15,099 bases of DNA from Burkholderiales bacterium (GTDB lineage: Bacteria; Pseudomonadota; Gammaproteobacteria; Burkholderiales; SHXO01): NCBI GenBank assembly GCA_026125625.1, contig JAHCKU010000035.1, forward strand, positions 1-15,099, given 5' to 3'. The translations under genes were made by a program, and so were the position numbers. Shown in pieces: positions 1-7,520 of the stretch; the first letter of the stretch is position 1; each line of letters starts with the position of its first letter. The notes beneath the pieces were generated by a model. It searched no databases. It was not told where the DNA came from and worked only from the letters and a program-made list of their open reading frames with translations.

Positions 1-309
1 CGTCGTGCCGCGGCGGAAGGCTTCGCCACCGCCACCGATCTGGCCGACTATCTGGTGAACAAGGGCCTGCCCTTCCGCGAGGGGCACGAGGCGGTGGCGC
101 GCGCGGTGCGCAGCGCTGCGGCTCAGGGCAAGGACCTGGCGCAGCTCACCCTGGCAGAACTGCGGCAGTTCTGCGCGCTCATCGATCAGGACGTGTTCGC
201 CGCGCTCACCCTCGAGGGCTCGCTGGCGGCGCGCAATCATCCCGGCGGCACGGCCCCGGCACAGGTGCGTGCAGCAGTGGCGCAGGCGCGGCGCGATCTG
301 GCCGGCTGA
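1..309 (+). CDS. argH: Argininosuccinate lyase, C-terminal part (5' end outside window)
   Basis: This is the last 102 codons of argininosuccinate lyase, which splits argininosuccinate into arginine and fumarate in the cytoplasm as the last step of arginine synthesis. The reading frame is open from base 1. It carries the family's C-terminal features: an LPFREGHEAV segment followed by the conserved tail LEGSLAARNHPGGTAPAQV, typical of proteobacterial ArgH. The gene starts upstream of the window, so no start can be chosen; the internal GTG at 55 is not a real start. It ends with TGA, and 97 bases with no recognisable gene follow before the SDR gene. No terminator hairpin with a T-tract was seen after it. 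Confidence 0.93.
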   Translation, partial: RRAAAEGFATATDLADYLVNKGLPFREGHEAVARAVRSAAAQGKDLAQLTLAELRQFCALIDQDVFAALTLEGSLAARNHPGGTAPAQVRAAVAQARRDLAG

Positions 310-406
310 TCCACCCGTAGTCGGATCGGCGCACCGGAGTCGGTGACGGACACCCGGTGGGTCGCCCGAATACTCAGGCAATCCCTGAATCCATGGAATC
401 GGACCC

Positions 407-1177
407 ATGATCCCGATCGCAGAGCTGTTCTCCCTGTCCGGCAAGACCGCGCTGGTGACCGGCGCAAGCTCCGGCATTGGCCGGCTGATGGCCTCGACCC
501 TGGCCGAGGCCGGTGCCGCAGTGGTGCTGGCAGCGCGGGATGCCGGCCGGCTGGATGGAGCTGTCACCGCGGTGCGTGCGGCCGGGGGCCAAGCGCAGCG
601 CTGCGTGTGCGACCTCGGCCGGCGCGAGGAGATCGACCGTCTGGCCGAGCAGGCCACCGTGTTCTTCGGGCCACCCGACATCCTGGTCAACGCCGCGGGC
701 GTGAATCCTCGCCCATTGGTCGAGCACATTACGCGCGAGACCTGGGACGGGGTGATGGCGGTCAATCTGGATGCGCCGTTCTTCCTGGCGCAGCGCCTGG
801 CACCCGCCATGCGCGCGCGTGGCTGGGGACGCATCATCAACATCTCGTCGCAGCAGGCGATCCGCGCGTTCAACAACAGCGGCGCCTACGGCGTGTCCAA
901 GGGCGGCATCAGTGCCATGACGCGGGCATTGGCCGAGGCCTGGTCGCGCGACGGCGTCAACTGCAACGCCATCGCCCCCGGCTACGTGCCTACCGGCATG
1001 ACTGGTGAGGTGTTCGACGGCGGTGAGCGCGAGCGGCGGGCGGCCTCGCTCACCCTGGTCGACCGCAACGGCATGCTCGAGGATCTGCGCGGCATCACCG
1101 TATTCCTGGCCAGCCGCGCGAGCGATTACGTCACTGGACAGACGATCTTCGTCGACGGCGGCATGTCCGCCCATTGA
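407..1177 (+). CDS. SDR family NAD(P)-dependent oxidoreductase
   Basis: This is a classical short-chain dehydrogenase/reductase of 256 residues, the usual length. Visible motifs are the Rossmann dinucleotide loop TGASSGIG (residues 18-25), NAAG (95-98), and the catalytic triad S148, Y161 and K165 in the YGVSK context. The C-terminus has the common FVDGGMSAH ending. The sequence resembles gluconate 5-dehydrogenase and 3-oxoacyl-ACP-reductase-like members, but the substrate cannot be read from sequence. The start at ATG 407 gives the usual short N-terminus before the first beta strand; the Shine-Dalgarno sequence is weak. It is co-directional with the ABC importer that follows 126 bases later, which begins with its own strong ribosome site, so a functional link is possible but unproven. 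Confidence 0.9.
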   Translation: MIPIAELFSLSGKTALVTGASSGIGRLMASTLAEAGAAVVLAARDAGRLDGAVTAVRAAGGQAQRCVCDLGRREEIDRLAEQATVFFGPPDILVNAAGVNPRPLVEHITRETWDGVMAVNLDAPFFLAQRLAPAMRARGWGRIINISSQQAIRAFNNSGAYGVSKGGISAMTRALAEAWSRDGVNCNAIAPGYVPTGMTGEVFDGGERERRAASLTLVDRNGMLEDLRGITVFLASRASDYVTGQTIFVDGGMSAH

Positions 1178-1207
1178 ACCGCACCAGGCATGCGTACGGC
1201 ACCGTGC

Positions 1208-1236
1208 TTCTGCTGGCGCCCCGGCTCGGCTAAAAT
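1208..1236 (+). promoter_or_regulatory. Candidate promoter of the ABC importer operon
   Basis: In the 126-base gap before the substrate-binding protein there is a good -10 hexamer, TAAAAT, at 1231-1236. The hexamer 17 bases upstream (1208-1213, TTCTGC) matches the -35 consensus poorly. This is the only A/T-rich hexamer in an otherwise GC-rich gap. It is a guess from sequence pattern only. Confidence 0.3.
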
Positions 1237-1303
1237 CCGGGGTCTCGTCGGCCGCCGGCAGCAGCGCGGGGTGCCGACCACAAGTCAAAGCAGGGAGGAG
1301 TCC

Positions 1304-2605
1304 ATGGACAAGAGGTACGTTCGCGCCGCCGTCATCGCGCTGATGCTGGCTGGATTGACGCTGCATGGCGGCATCGCGAGTGCGCAACAGAAGCGCGACA
1401 CCATTCGCATCGGCTTCGTGACGTTCCTGTCCGGGCCGGCCGCCGGGCCGTTCGGCGTTCCCGCCAGGATGGCTGCCGAGGCGGTGGTGGAACAACTCAA
1501 CGCCGGCAAGGCACCGGCGCCTTATGACACCAAGGGTTTCGGCGGCACGCCCATCGAGCTGGTAGTGATCGACGAAGCCGGTGGAACGACCAAGCAGGTC
1601 AGCGAATTCCGCAACCTCGTTTCCCGTCAGAACGTCGACTACGTGATCGGCTACATCTCCAGCGGCGACTGTCTCGCCATCGCACCGGTGGCCGAGGAGA
1701 TGAAGAAGGTGACCGTGCTGTTCGACTGCGGTACGCCACGCGTGTTCGAGGAGGCGAGCTACAAGTACGTGTTCCGCACGCGCCCGCACGCGACCATGGA
1801 TGCAGTGGCGGCGGCGTTGTATCTGCTCGAGCAGAAATCCGGCGTCAAGAGCTACGGCGGCATCAACCAGAACTACGCATGGGGCCAGGATTCCTGGCAC
1901 GACTTCGATCTGGCCATGAAGACGCTCAAGCCCGATGCCCGCGTGACCACCTCGCAGATGCCCAAGTTCGGTTCCGGACAGTACGGTGCGGAAATCTCGG
2001 CGCTGATCCAGAGCGGCTCCGAGGTCATCCACTCCAGCTTGTGGGGCGGCGATCTGGAAGCATTCATGATGCAGTCGGTGCCGCGCGGATTGTTCCGCAA
2101 GAGCCAGCTGGTGCTGGTGGCGGGCGAACCCTATCTGCATCGCCTGGGTGCGAACATGCCCGACGGCACCATCGTCGGCGCGCGCGGCACGCACGGCGTG
2201 TTCGCTCCGGACAGCAACCTCAACACTTGGCTCAAGACCATCTACAAGGCCAAGGCCGGGCACGACCCGAACTATCCCGCCTACGTCGCGACGCTCGCCT
2301 TCCTCGGTCTGAAGACTGCATTCGAGAAGGCCAAGCTCGAGCAAGCATCCAGCCTCAAGCCTTCGGACGACGCGCTGATCGCGACGTTCGAGGGACTGAG
2401 CTTCGACTCGCCCAGCGGTCGCGCGACCATGTCTCTGGGCAAGGGTCATCAGGCAGTGATGGGCACGGCCTACGGCACGACCAAGCTGGTCAACGGCAAA
2501 GTGACGGTGACCAACGTCAAGCACTATCCGGCCGAACGCGTCACGCCGCCCAACGGCATATCCAGCCCGGACTGGATCAAGGGCGGCATGAAACCCGGCA
2601 AGTAG
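1304..2605 (+). CDS. Periplasmic substrate-binding protein of a branched-chain amino acid-type (HAAT) ABC importer
   Basis: A 433-residue exported binding protein of the LivK/Periplasmic_6 type, which captures the ligand for the LivHMGF machinery encoded just downstream. Residues 1-27 form a Sec signal peptide: basic MDKRYVR, a hydrophobic core, then ASA before QQ. The mature part opens with IRIGFVTFLSGPAAGPFG, the usual first strand and ligand loop of this family. The ATG at 1304 is chosen because GGGAGGAG lies just before it; an in-frame start at 1190 would add 38 Arg-rich residues ahead of the signal peptide and lacks support. The ligand is unknown: members of this family bind amino acids, amides, urea or aromatic acids. 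The gap to livH is 33 bases. Confidence 0.9.
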   Translation: MDKRYVRAAVIALMLAGLTLHGGIASAQQKRDTIRIGFVTFLSGPAAGPFGVPARMAAEAVVEQLNAGKAPAPYDTKGFGGTPIELVVIDEAGGTTKQVSEFRNLVSRQNVDYVIGYISSGDCLAIAPVAEEMKKVTVLFDCGTPRVFEEASYKYVFRTRPHATMDAVAAALYLLEQKSGVKSYGGINQNYAWGQDSWHDFDLAMKTLKPDARVTTSQMPKFGSGQYGAEISALIQSGSEVIHSSLWGGDLEAFMMQSVPRGLFRKSQLVLVAGEPYLHRLGANMPDGTIVGARGTHGVFAPDSNLNTWLKTIYKAKAGHDPNYPAYVATLAFLGLKTAFEKAKLEQASSLKPSDDALIATFEGLSFDSPSGRATMSLGKGHQAVMGTAYGTTKLVNGKVTVTNVKHYPAERVTPPNGISSPDWIKGGMKPGK

Positions 2606-2638
2606 GCACCGGCACGCCGCTCACGCAGAAGTACACGA

Positions 2639-3535
2639 ATGAATCAGTTCCTCGCCATCGTCATCGACGGGATCATCTACTCGTCGTGGCTGTTCATCAT
2701 CGCCGTGGGGCTGACCCTGATCTATGGCGTGATGAAGATCCTCAACGTCGCGCACGGCAGTCTGTATGCGCTCGGCGCCTACGCCGCCACCGCCTTCGGC
2801 GGCTATTGGCTGGCGCAGGGCCATCCGCCGATGGGCAGCTACGGCATGCTGGTGCTCGCCGCCGTGTTCGTCGGCCTGATTGCCGGACCGCTGATCGAGC
2901 GCGGCCTGCTGCGTCTGGTCTACGGCAAGGAAGAAGTGGTGCTGGTGCTGGTCACCTACGCCGTGTTCCTGATTCTCGAGGATCTGACCAAGCTCGCCTT
3001 CGGCGTGGATCCCCTGTCCATTCCTGAACCGTATGGCCTGCTGGGCAGCTTCGAGGTCGGCGAGCTGATGTATCCGACCTACAGCCTGGTGCTGGTCGTG
3101 CTGTCGCTGCTGGTTGCCGTGGGGCTCGCCCTGATCCTCAATCGCACGCGCCAGGGCAAGATCCTGCAGGCGGTGATCCATGACCGCGAGATGAGCGCAG
3201 CCATGGGCATCAACGTCGGACGCGTGTACCTGGTGACGTTCACCGTCGGCGTGATGCTGGCCGCGCTCGGCGGCGCGCTCACCGCACCGACCATCTCGGT
3301 GCAGCCCGGCATTGCCGCCGAAGTCATCGTGCTGGCCTTCGCCGTGGTGGTCATCGGCGGCCTGGGCAGCCTGGGCGGTGCCGCGCTGGGTGCAGTCATC
3401 GTCGGCATGGTGCGCGCCTGGGCCGTGCACAAATGGCCGGAAGTCGAACTGTTCAGCGTGTATGCAGTCATGGCGCTGGTGCTGATCGTGCGCCCTCAGG
3501 GCCTGTTCGCCGCACCGGAGGCACGCAAGATCTAG
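2639..3535 (+). CDS. livH: Branched-chain amino acid-type ABC transporter permease LivH
   Basis: A 298-residue inner-membrane permease of the LivH family, one half of the transmembrane pore with LivM. The N-terminus IIYSSWLFIIAVGLTLIYGVMKILNVAHG is the family hallmark (first helix, then the G-x-x-x-x-L-N-x-A-H-G segment), shown here in shortened meaning: residues near 12-40. Multiple hydrophobic helices follow, and the C-terminal part carries the GGLGSLGGAALGA glycine-rich helix and a VRPQGLF ending, both typical. It lies between the binding protein and livM with short gaps, fitting one operon. The ribosome site before ATG 2639 is weak, so translation may depend on the operon context. Confidence 0.9.
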   Translation: MNQFLAIVIDGIIYSSWLFIIAVGLTLIYGVMKILNVAHGSLYALGAYAATAFGGYWLAQGHPPMGSYGMLVLAAVFVGLIAGPLIERGLLRLVYGKEEVVLVLVTYAVFLILEDLTKLAFGVDPLSIPEPYGLLGSFEVGELMYPTYSLVLVVLSLLVAVGLALILNRTRQGKILQAVIHDREMSAAMGINVGRVYLVTFTVGVMLAALGGALTAPTISVQPGIAAEVIVLAFAVVVIGGLGSLGGAALGAVIVGMVRAWAVHKWPEVELFSVYAVMALVLIVRPQGLFAAPEARKI

Positions 3536-3563
3536 CCGTCCTTCCCGCACATAGTCATCCATC

Positions 3564-4538
3564 GTGAATCAAACCGTATCCATTCAGAAGCGCCCACCGG
3601 CGCAGGGGACCGATCGCACCACGATCGTGCTGCTCGCAGCGCTGGTGGTTCTGCTCGTGGCCGGACCGCTGCTGCCGCGCTGGGCGATGTTCATGCTCAA
3701 CGTGTCGCTGTCCTGGGGCACCGTAGTGCTCGGCATGCTGCTGCTGATGCGCACCGGCCTGGTGTCGTTCGGCCAGGGGTTGTACTACTGTCTGGGCGCC
3801 TATGCGGCCGGCGCGCTGCACCACTTCTACGGTATCGCCGACATCATGGTCATGCTGCTGGCCAGCCTGGCGCTGGCCGCGGCCGTGGCGGCCGTGCTCG
3901 GTCTGCTGCTGGCCAAGTACCGTAGCATCTTCTTCGCCATGCTCAGCCTGGCATTCTCGATGATCCTGTTCGGCCTGCTGGTGAAGACCTCGGCGCTCGG
4001 CAGCACCGACGGCTTCGGCCTGTCGGCCAAGACCCTGGCCGGCATCACTCTGGGCGAGCGCTGGGAGCGTTACGCGCTGTTCGCCACGACCGTGGTGGTC
4101 GCCTTCTGCGCCGCGTTCGGCGTGCATCGCTACCTGTCTTCGCATCAGGGTCGTCTGGCCGGGGCAATTCGCGACAACGAGCTGCGCGTTGAATACATGG
4201 GCGCCTCGGTGCGGCGCGTGATTCACGTCAACTACGTGATCGCCGCGTCGCTGGCGGGAATCGGCGGCGGCCTGGTCGGCATCAGCATCGGCCACGTCGA
4301 CCCGGAGATGGCGTTCTGGACCACCTCCGGAGAGTTCGTGTTCATCGCCATCCTGTCCGGTACCGGGAGCGTGCTCGCACCGTTCCTGGGCGCCACCATC
4401 TTCGAGAGCGTACGCAGCTTCGCCTACGAGTATTCGCCCAATACCTGGCAGCTGATCCTCGGCGTCACCATGCTGCTGGTGATCATGTTCCTGCCGGGCG
4501 GATTGTGGTCGGTGTTCACACGCAGGAAGGCGGCTTGA
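3564..4538 (+). CDS. livM: Branched-chain amino acid-type ABC transporter permease LivM
   Basis: A 324-residue inner-membrane permease of the LivM family, partner of LivH. After a short polar N-terminus come hydrophobic helices with the family segment GLVSFGQGLYYCLGAYAAGAL (near residues 63-83; one residue is a Cys pair of the second helix) and the cytoplasmic coupling-loop region AIRDNELRVEYMG that contacts the ATPases. The last helices include GTGSVLAPFLGA and the ending LPGGLWSVF, both usual. Start is GTG 3564, 28 bases after livH; no strong ribosome site precedes it. The stop codon is separated from the livG start by one base, so the two are probably translationally coupled. Confidence 0.9.
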   Translation: MNQTVSIQKRPPAQGTDRTTIVLLAALVVLLVAGPLLPRWAMFMLNVSLSWGTVVLGMLLLMRTGLVSFGQGLYYCLGAYAAGALHHFYGIADIMVMLLASLALAAAVAAVLGLLLAKYRSIFFAMLSLAFSMILFGLLVKTSALGSTDGFGLSAKTLAGITLGERWERYALFATTVVVAFCAAFGVHRYLSSHQGRLAGAIRDNELRVEYMGASVRRVIHVNYVIAASLAGIGGGLVGISIGHVDPEMAFWTTSGEFVFIAILSGTGSVLAPFLGATIFESVRSFAYEYSPNTWQLILGVTMLLVIMFLPGGLWSVFTRRKAA

Positions 4539-4539
4539 C

Positions 4540-5319
4540 ATGGCGGTGGTGCTCGAGGCCAAAGACCTCAACAAGAACTTCGGAGCGGTGACGGCGGCCG
4601 CCAACATCAACGTGCAGATCGGGCGTGACAGCGTGGTCGGTCTGATCGGGAGCAACGGCGCCGGCAAGACCACCTTCATCAACATGGTCACCGGCTACCT
4701 GAAGCCGACGTCGGGCTCGATCCGCTACCTGGAACGCGACATCACCGGCCTGTCGCCGCGGCAGATCACGCGGCTCGGCATCTGTCGCTCGTTTCAGATC
4801 CCGCAGCTGTTCGGCAATCTCTCCGTATACGAGAATCTGCAGGTGGGCGTGGGTGTCGCCGCGCGCTCGGCACGCGCCAAGGCCAGTGCCACGGCCGAGG
4901 AGTGGGAGGAGATCGAAACACTGATCGAGCGCTTCAATCTGGGCGGCTATCGCACGCATACCGCCGGCCTGCTGCCGGAAGGCACGCGCAAGCTGCTCGA
5001 CATCGCCATGGCCGTAGCCGGCAAGCCACAGCTGCTGCTGCTGGACGAGCCGACCAGCGGCGTGTCGGCAGACGAAAAGTTCCGGCTGATGGACATGGTG
5101 ATGAGCGCGCTCAAGGTGCAGGGCGTGACGGTGCTGTTCGTGGAGCACGATATGGAGATCGTCAGCCGCTACACGCATCGCATTCTGGCCTTCTACGAAG
5201 GACGCATCATCGCCGACGGTGAGCCCGAAGCGGTGCTGCGCGATGCGGAGGTCAGGCGCTACGTCATCGGCGAGCATGCTCCGATGCATCAGGACGACGG
5301 AGCGACGAATCATGGTTAG
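4540..5319 (+). CDS. livG: HAAT-type ABC transporter ATP-binding protein LivG, variant signature motif
   Basis: A 259-residue ATPase that powers the LivHM pore from the cytoplasmic side. Walker A is GSNGAGKTT (residues 37-45), Walker B LLLLDEP (165-171), and the switch histidine is H203 in VEHDM. The ABC signature, normally LSxGQ, reads LPEGT (145-149) before RKLLDIAMA, so the canonical Ser and Gln are both absent. I recall similar degenerate signatures in a subset of LivG-like proteins, so this is probably a subfamily trait rather than damage; the rest of the protein is intact. Its last 8 bases overlap the start of livF. Confidence 0.9.
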   Translation: MAVVLEAKDLNKNFGAVTAAANINVQIGRDSVVGLIGSNGAGKTTFINMVTGYLKPTSGSIRYLERDITGLSPRQITRLGICRSFQIPQLFGNLSVYENLQVGVGVAARSARAKASATAEEWEEIETLIERFNLGGYRTHTAGLLPEGTRKLLDIAMAVAGKPQLLLLDEPTSGVSADEKFRLMDMVMSALKVQGVTVLFVEHDMEIVSRYTHRILAFYEGRIIADGEPEAVLRDAEVRRYVIGEHAPMHQDDGATNHG

Positions 5320-5962
5320 GATCGAAGGTCTCGATGTCTCCATCGGCGCCGTCAGCATCCTGCGCGGGGTCGACATGGAGCTGCCTTCGGCGCGCTTCAC
5401 CGGGCTGGTCGGCCGCAACGGCGCCGGCAAGACCACGCTGATGCGCTCCATCATGGGCATCCTCCCGGCACGCAACGGTTCCATCCATTTCCAGGACCGC
5501 ACGCTCAACACCACTGCCACCCATGCACGCGCCCGCGTGGGCATCGGCTACATGCCGGAGGACCGCCGGCTGGTCCCGCACCTGACGGTGGAGGAGAACG
5601 TGCTGATGCCGGCCTGGGCTGCCGGACAGCATGATCCCTCGGCCCGCCTGGCCAAGATCTACGAGATGATCCCGGAGGTGGAGGCCTTCGCCTCACGCAA
5701 GGCGGTGCAGCTCTCCGGCGGTCAGCAGAAGCTGGTTGCGCTGGCACGCGCGCTGATGTGCGGCACACAGGTGCTGCTGCTCGACGAACCGTTCGAAGGC
5801 GTGGCGCCGGTGCTGGCACGCAGACTGGCCGAGGTCATCGCCGGCCTGCGGCAGGAAGGCCTGTCCATCCTGCTCACCGAATCCGACCTGTCGCATTCGC
5901 GCGAGCTGCTCGACACCTTGTACGTGATCGATCGCGGGGTCGTGCAGACGGGCTCGCTATGA
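5312..5962 (+). CDS. livF: HAAT-type ABC transporter ATP-binding protein LivF
   Basis: The second ATPase of the importer, 216 residues, somewhat shorter than the usual 230-240 of LivF. Walker A is GRNGAGKTT (34-42), the signature a canonical LSGGQ (134-138), and Walker B VLLLDEP (154-160). At the switch position, where most ABC proteins have His and LivF proteins have Gln (VEQN), it reads TESD with S191. With LivG's odd signature, this suggests two unequal ATP sites. Start ATG 5312 overlaps the livG stop and puts IEGLDVSIGAVSILRGV at the N-terminus as expected; an in-frame GTG at 5219 lies deep inside livG and is not preferred. It is the last gene of the operon; no + strand terminator with a T-tract follows closely. 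Confidence 0.9.
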   Translation: MVRIEGLDVSIGAVSILRGVDMELPSARFTGLVGRNGAGKTTLMRSIMGILPARNGSIHFQDRTLNTTATHARARVGIGYMPEDRRLVPHLTVEENVLMPAWAAGQHDPSARLAKIYEMIPEVEAFASRKAVQLSGGQQKLVALARALMCGTQVLLLDEPFEGVAPVLARRLAEVIAGLRQEGLSILLTESDLSHSRELLDTLYVIDRGVVQTGSL

Positions 5963-6087
5963 GCGGCACGTTGCGCTGAAGCTGCTGGCGGCCCTCGCCG
6001 CCTTTCCGGCAGGCCGGCTTGCCCGCTACCTGGGCACGAGGCCATGCCTTACCGCCTTTCGAATCGCTGCTTACGATAAGCGCCCGC

Positions 6088-6118
6088 AAAAAAAACAGGC
6101 GGAGATGAACTCCGCCTG
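6088..6118 (-). terminator. Strong Rho-independent terminator on the - strand
   Basis: A perfect 9-bp inverted repeat, CAGGCGGAG (6096-6104) and CTCCGCCTG (6110-6118), encloses a 5-base loop. On the - strand it is followed at once by eight T (6095-6088). This is a textbook intrinsic terminator for leftward transcription. It would end the DUF2796-DUF3299 operon and any short transcript starting near 6190. On the + strand no T-tract follows, so it is a poor terminator for livF. Confidence 0.9.
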
Positions 6119-6190
6119 AAACCATCGTTGCAGGGAGCAGACGCAACCACGCCATACCGTCGCGTGCTCGGAACGAAGAATATCTCGTCG
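6088..6190 (-). ncRNA. Candidate short Zur-controlled transcript (no known family)
   Basis: On the - strand, a palindrome like the zinc-island operator (6201-6215) is followed by an A/T-rich -10-like TATACG (6198-6193), and the strong terminator hairpin follows with its T-run ending at 6088. A transcript beginning near 6186 would be about 100 nt and end in a 9-bp hairpin with a U-tail. No convincing open reading frame lies in it: the only ATG-started frames run through the terminator. The -35 match is poor. This is inferred from the operator-promoter-terminator arrangement only; no RNA family was recognised. The alternative is that the box is a relic and the hairpin only serves the upstream operon. 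Confidence 0.35.
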
Positions 6191-6200
6191 TTCGTATATT

Positions 6201-6215
6201 TGCAACTAGATTGCA
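6201..6215. promoter_or_regulatory. Zur-box-like palindrome (variant)
   Basis: TGCAA-N5-TTGCA is a perfect palindrome. On the - strand it reads TGCAATCTAGTTGCA, sharing TAGTTGCA with the two strong operator copies at 7561-7580 and 12703-12722, and like them is followed by an A/T-rich -10-like sequence. A degenerate neighbour, GCAACAAAGTGGC on the - strand (6230-6218), lies directly upstream. Binding by the Fur-family regulator encoded at 12734-13183 is inferred. Confidence 0.6.
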
Positions 6216-6341
6216 TTAGCCACTTTGTTGCGCCAGAGATCCGGCCCCATGGGAGGATCGACGCACATCCCGAGGCGGCGCGCAGCGCGATCCCCTGTTT
6301 CGTACTTCCTCTGATGTCGTTGGCAGCCGTCCGATCGGCAA

Positions 6342-6944
6342 TCACGGACGGTCGGGGTCGTAGCGCTCGATACGGGCCGAGGCGATGCGATAGCCGGAAT
6401 GCCCCATCGAGGTCTGGTTGGGCACGGTCTCGATCACGCCTGTGACCCAGACCGCGTCCATGGTCTCGATCCGCAGCGACTCATCGCCGCGCAAGACGTG
6501 GATGATCTGATTGGCCGGCGGCGGCGGCGTGTGAATGCAGGCTCCGAAATAGGGGACGAGAAGAAACTCCGTGATGTTGCGGCCATGCGTCTCCAGCGGC
6601 ACCACGAAGCCGGGTATGCGCACTTGCTGGCCGTGCAGTGCCGTCTCGACCGGTGCTGCGGACCATTCCCGCTGCAGACGCGCCAGCGCCTGCGCGGCGC
6701 GCGGATCGGAGTCATCGAGTCCGGCGAAATTCTCCCCGGCAAGCGCCTGTGCCGGATCCCACGATTCGGGAATGAGATCGTCCCAGGCCAGTTGGCGCGG
6801 CGCGGTGGACGACGACCCCTGTGGTGCAGCGCGCTCTACGGCCTCCTTTGCCTGGGCGAAGGAGGTGGACGGCGGAACCGGCTCGCGATCGCAGCCCGCA
6901 AGGCAGGCAATCGCCGCCAGCGCCACGAGCATGCGCGACGCCAT
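6342..6944 (-). CDS. DUF3299 lipoprotein of a ZrgABCDE-type zinc system
   Basis: A 200-residue predicted outer- or inner-membrane-anchored periplasmic lipoprotein. The signal peptide ends in the lipobox LAGC, so C18 would be lipidated. The conserved DUF3299 core follows: VRIPGFVVPLE (108-118), then EFLLVPYFGACIHTPPPP (126-143) and NQIIHV (145-150). DUF3299 proteins accompany MacB-like ABC genes and DUF2796 genes in the Vibrio ZrgABCDE zinc-uptake system; their molecular task is not known to me. A Cys and His sit inside the signature (ACIHTPPPP), which could bind metal, but this is inference. The gene follows the DUF2796 gene by 11 bases, so they form one leftward operon. A second family member lies at 9895-10566. 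Confidence 0.87.
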   Translation of the reverse strand: MASRMLVALAAIACLAGCDREPVPPSTSFAQAKEAVERAAPQGSSSTAPRQLAWDDLIPESWDPAQALAGENFAGLDDSDPRAAQALARLQREWSAAPVETALHGQQVRIPGFVVPLETHGRNITEFLLVPYFGACIHTPPPPANQIIHVLRGDESLRIETMDAVWVTGVIETVPNQTSMGHSGYRIASARIERYDPDRP

Positions 6945-6955
6945 GACGGGTGCGT

Positions 6956-7506
6956 CTACCAGGTGAGGACGCGCGAGCGTGAATCCAGGCGCGCACCGCT
7001 CTGTGAGCGCTCGGAGACGACTTGGGCGGCAAGGCGCTCCAGCGAACGGAACGAATCGAACAGGCGTACTTCCAGCGCGCGCAACTGGCCCGGCTCGGCG
7101 CAGTGGTAGACGTAGTCGGCCACCAGCTCCGCGTGTCCGTCGTGTCCGCCGTGCGTCTCACCGCCGGCCGGTGCCGCACCTTCGGCACCGAGCAGGTCCG
7201 CACCAAGCACCGGGGAAGTCAATGTCACGCTGTGGATTGCACAGCGGGCAGCAGCGCCCGGTGCAAGCGCCGTGCCATCACGCAGGATGCGCACTGCATC
7301 GCGCACGGCAGTGCGCTCGTCCTCGGTCCTTGGTGCGCGCTCGAAACCGACCAGGCTGTCCAGCGGCACCTCCAGCCGGACCGACAGCGTGCGGCCTTCG
7401 ACGACGACATCCAGCTTTCCTGCACCGTGAACGTGCTGCGCTGCACGGCCGCGGCCTGCCACGAGGCTGCGATCACGATGCAAAGCAATGCGTAGCGGAA
7501 GCGCAT
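6956..7506 (-). CDS. zrgA: DUF2796 (ZrgA-type) periplasmic zinc-related protein, apparent frameshift near 7440-7456
   Basis: The family body is in the frame ending at 6956. It begins with QHVHGAGKLDVVVEG, the typical N-terminus of mature DUF2796 proteins. It holds a His-rich loop THGGHDGHAEL in the middle, followed by the family's DYVYHC segment, and ends ...SRVLTW. That frame has only a TTG start at 7483 and no signal peptide. The signal peptide (MRFRYALLCIVIAASWQAAA) is in another frame from ATG 7506, which has a good ribosome site, GAGGA, 8 bases upstream. One extra base in the GC-rich stretch 7440-7456 would join them into one normal exported protein. So either the assembly lost a base or the gene is broken. 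In Vibrio, ZrgA is the periplasmic component of a Zur-regulated zinc uptake system. First gene of the leftward operon. Confidence 0.8.
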
Positions 7507-7520
7507 GGTGTATTCCTCAA

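Larger units (their letters stand above)
5963..6341. other. Gene-free spacer between livF and the zinc island
   Basis: This 379-base stretch has no coding region I can support. It holds the leftward terminator (6088-6118), one clear and one degenerate operator-like palindrome (6201-6215 and about 6218-6231), and, between them, the possible short transcript described separately. Part of 6170-6225 is visibly more A/T-rich than the surroundings, as expected for a promoter. Short frames on both strands are incidental. Confidence 0.7.

Noticed and set aside
374..2524. 716-codon open frame on the - strand
   Set aside because: It lies antisense to the SDR and binding-protein genes, both of which have clear family motifs. 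Its His/Arg/Ala-rich composition is the usual shadow of GC-rich coding DNA.
2621..4691. Long - strand frames opposite livH and livM (2621-3562, 3555-4691)
   Set aside because: Low-complexity, Gln/His-rich shadows of membrane-protein genes with strong family identity on the + strand.
6096..6118. Hairpin read as the terminator of livF
   Set aside because: The T-tract is on the - strand side only; on the + strand the stem is followed by AAACC, so it suits leftward transcription.
6128..6445. Small + strand frame (105 codons) across the spacer and into the DUF3299 3' end
   Set aside because: No ribosome site or protein-like character; its second half is the antisense of a recognised gene.
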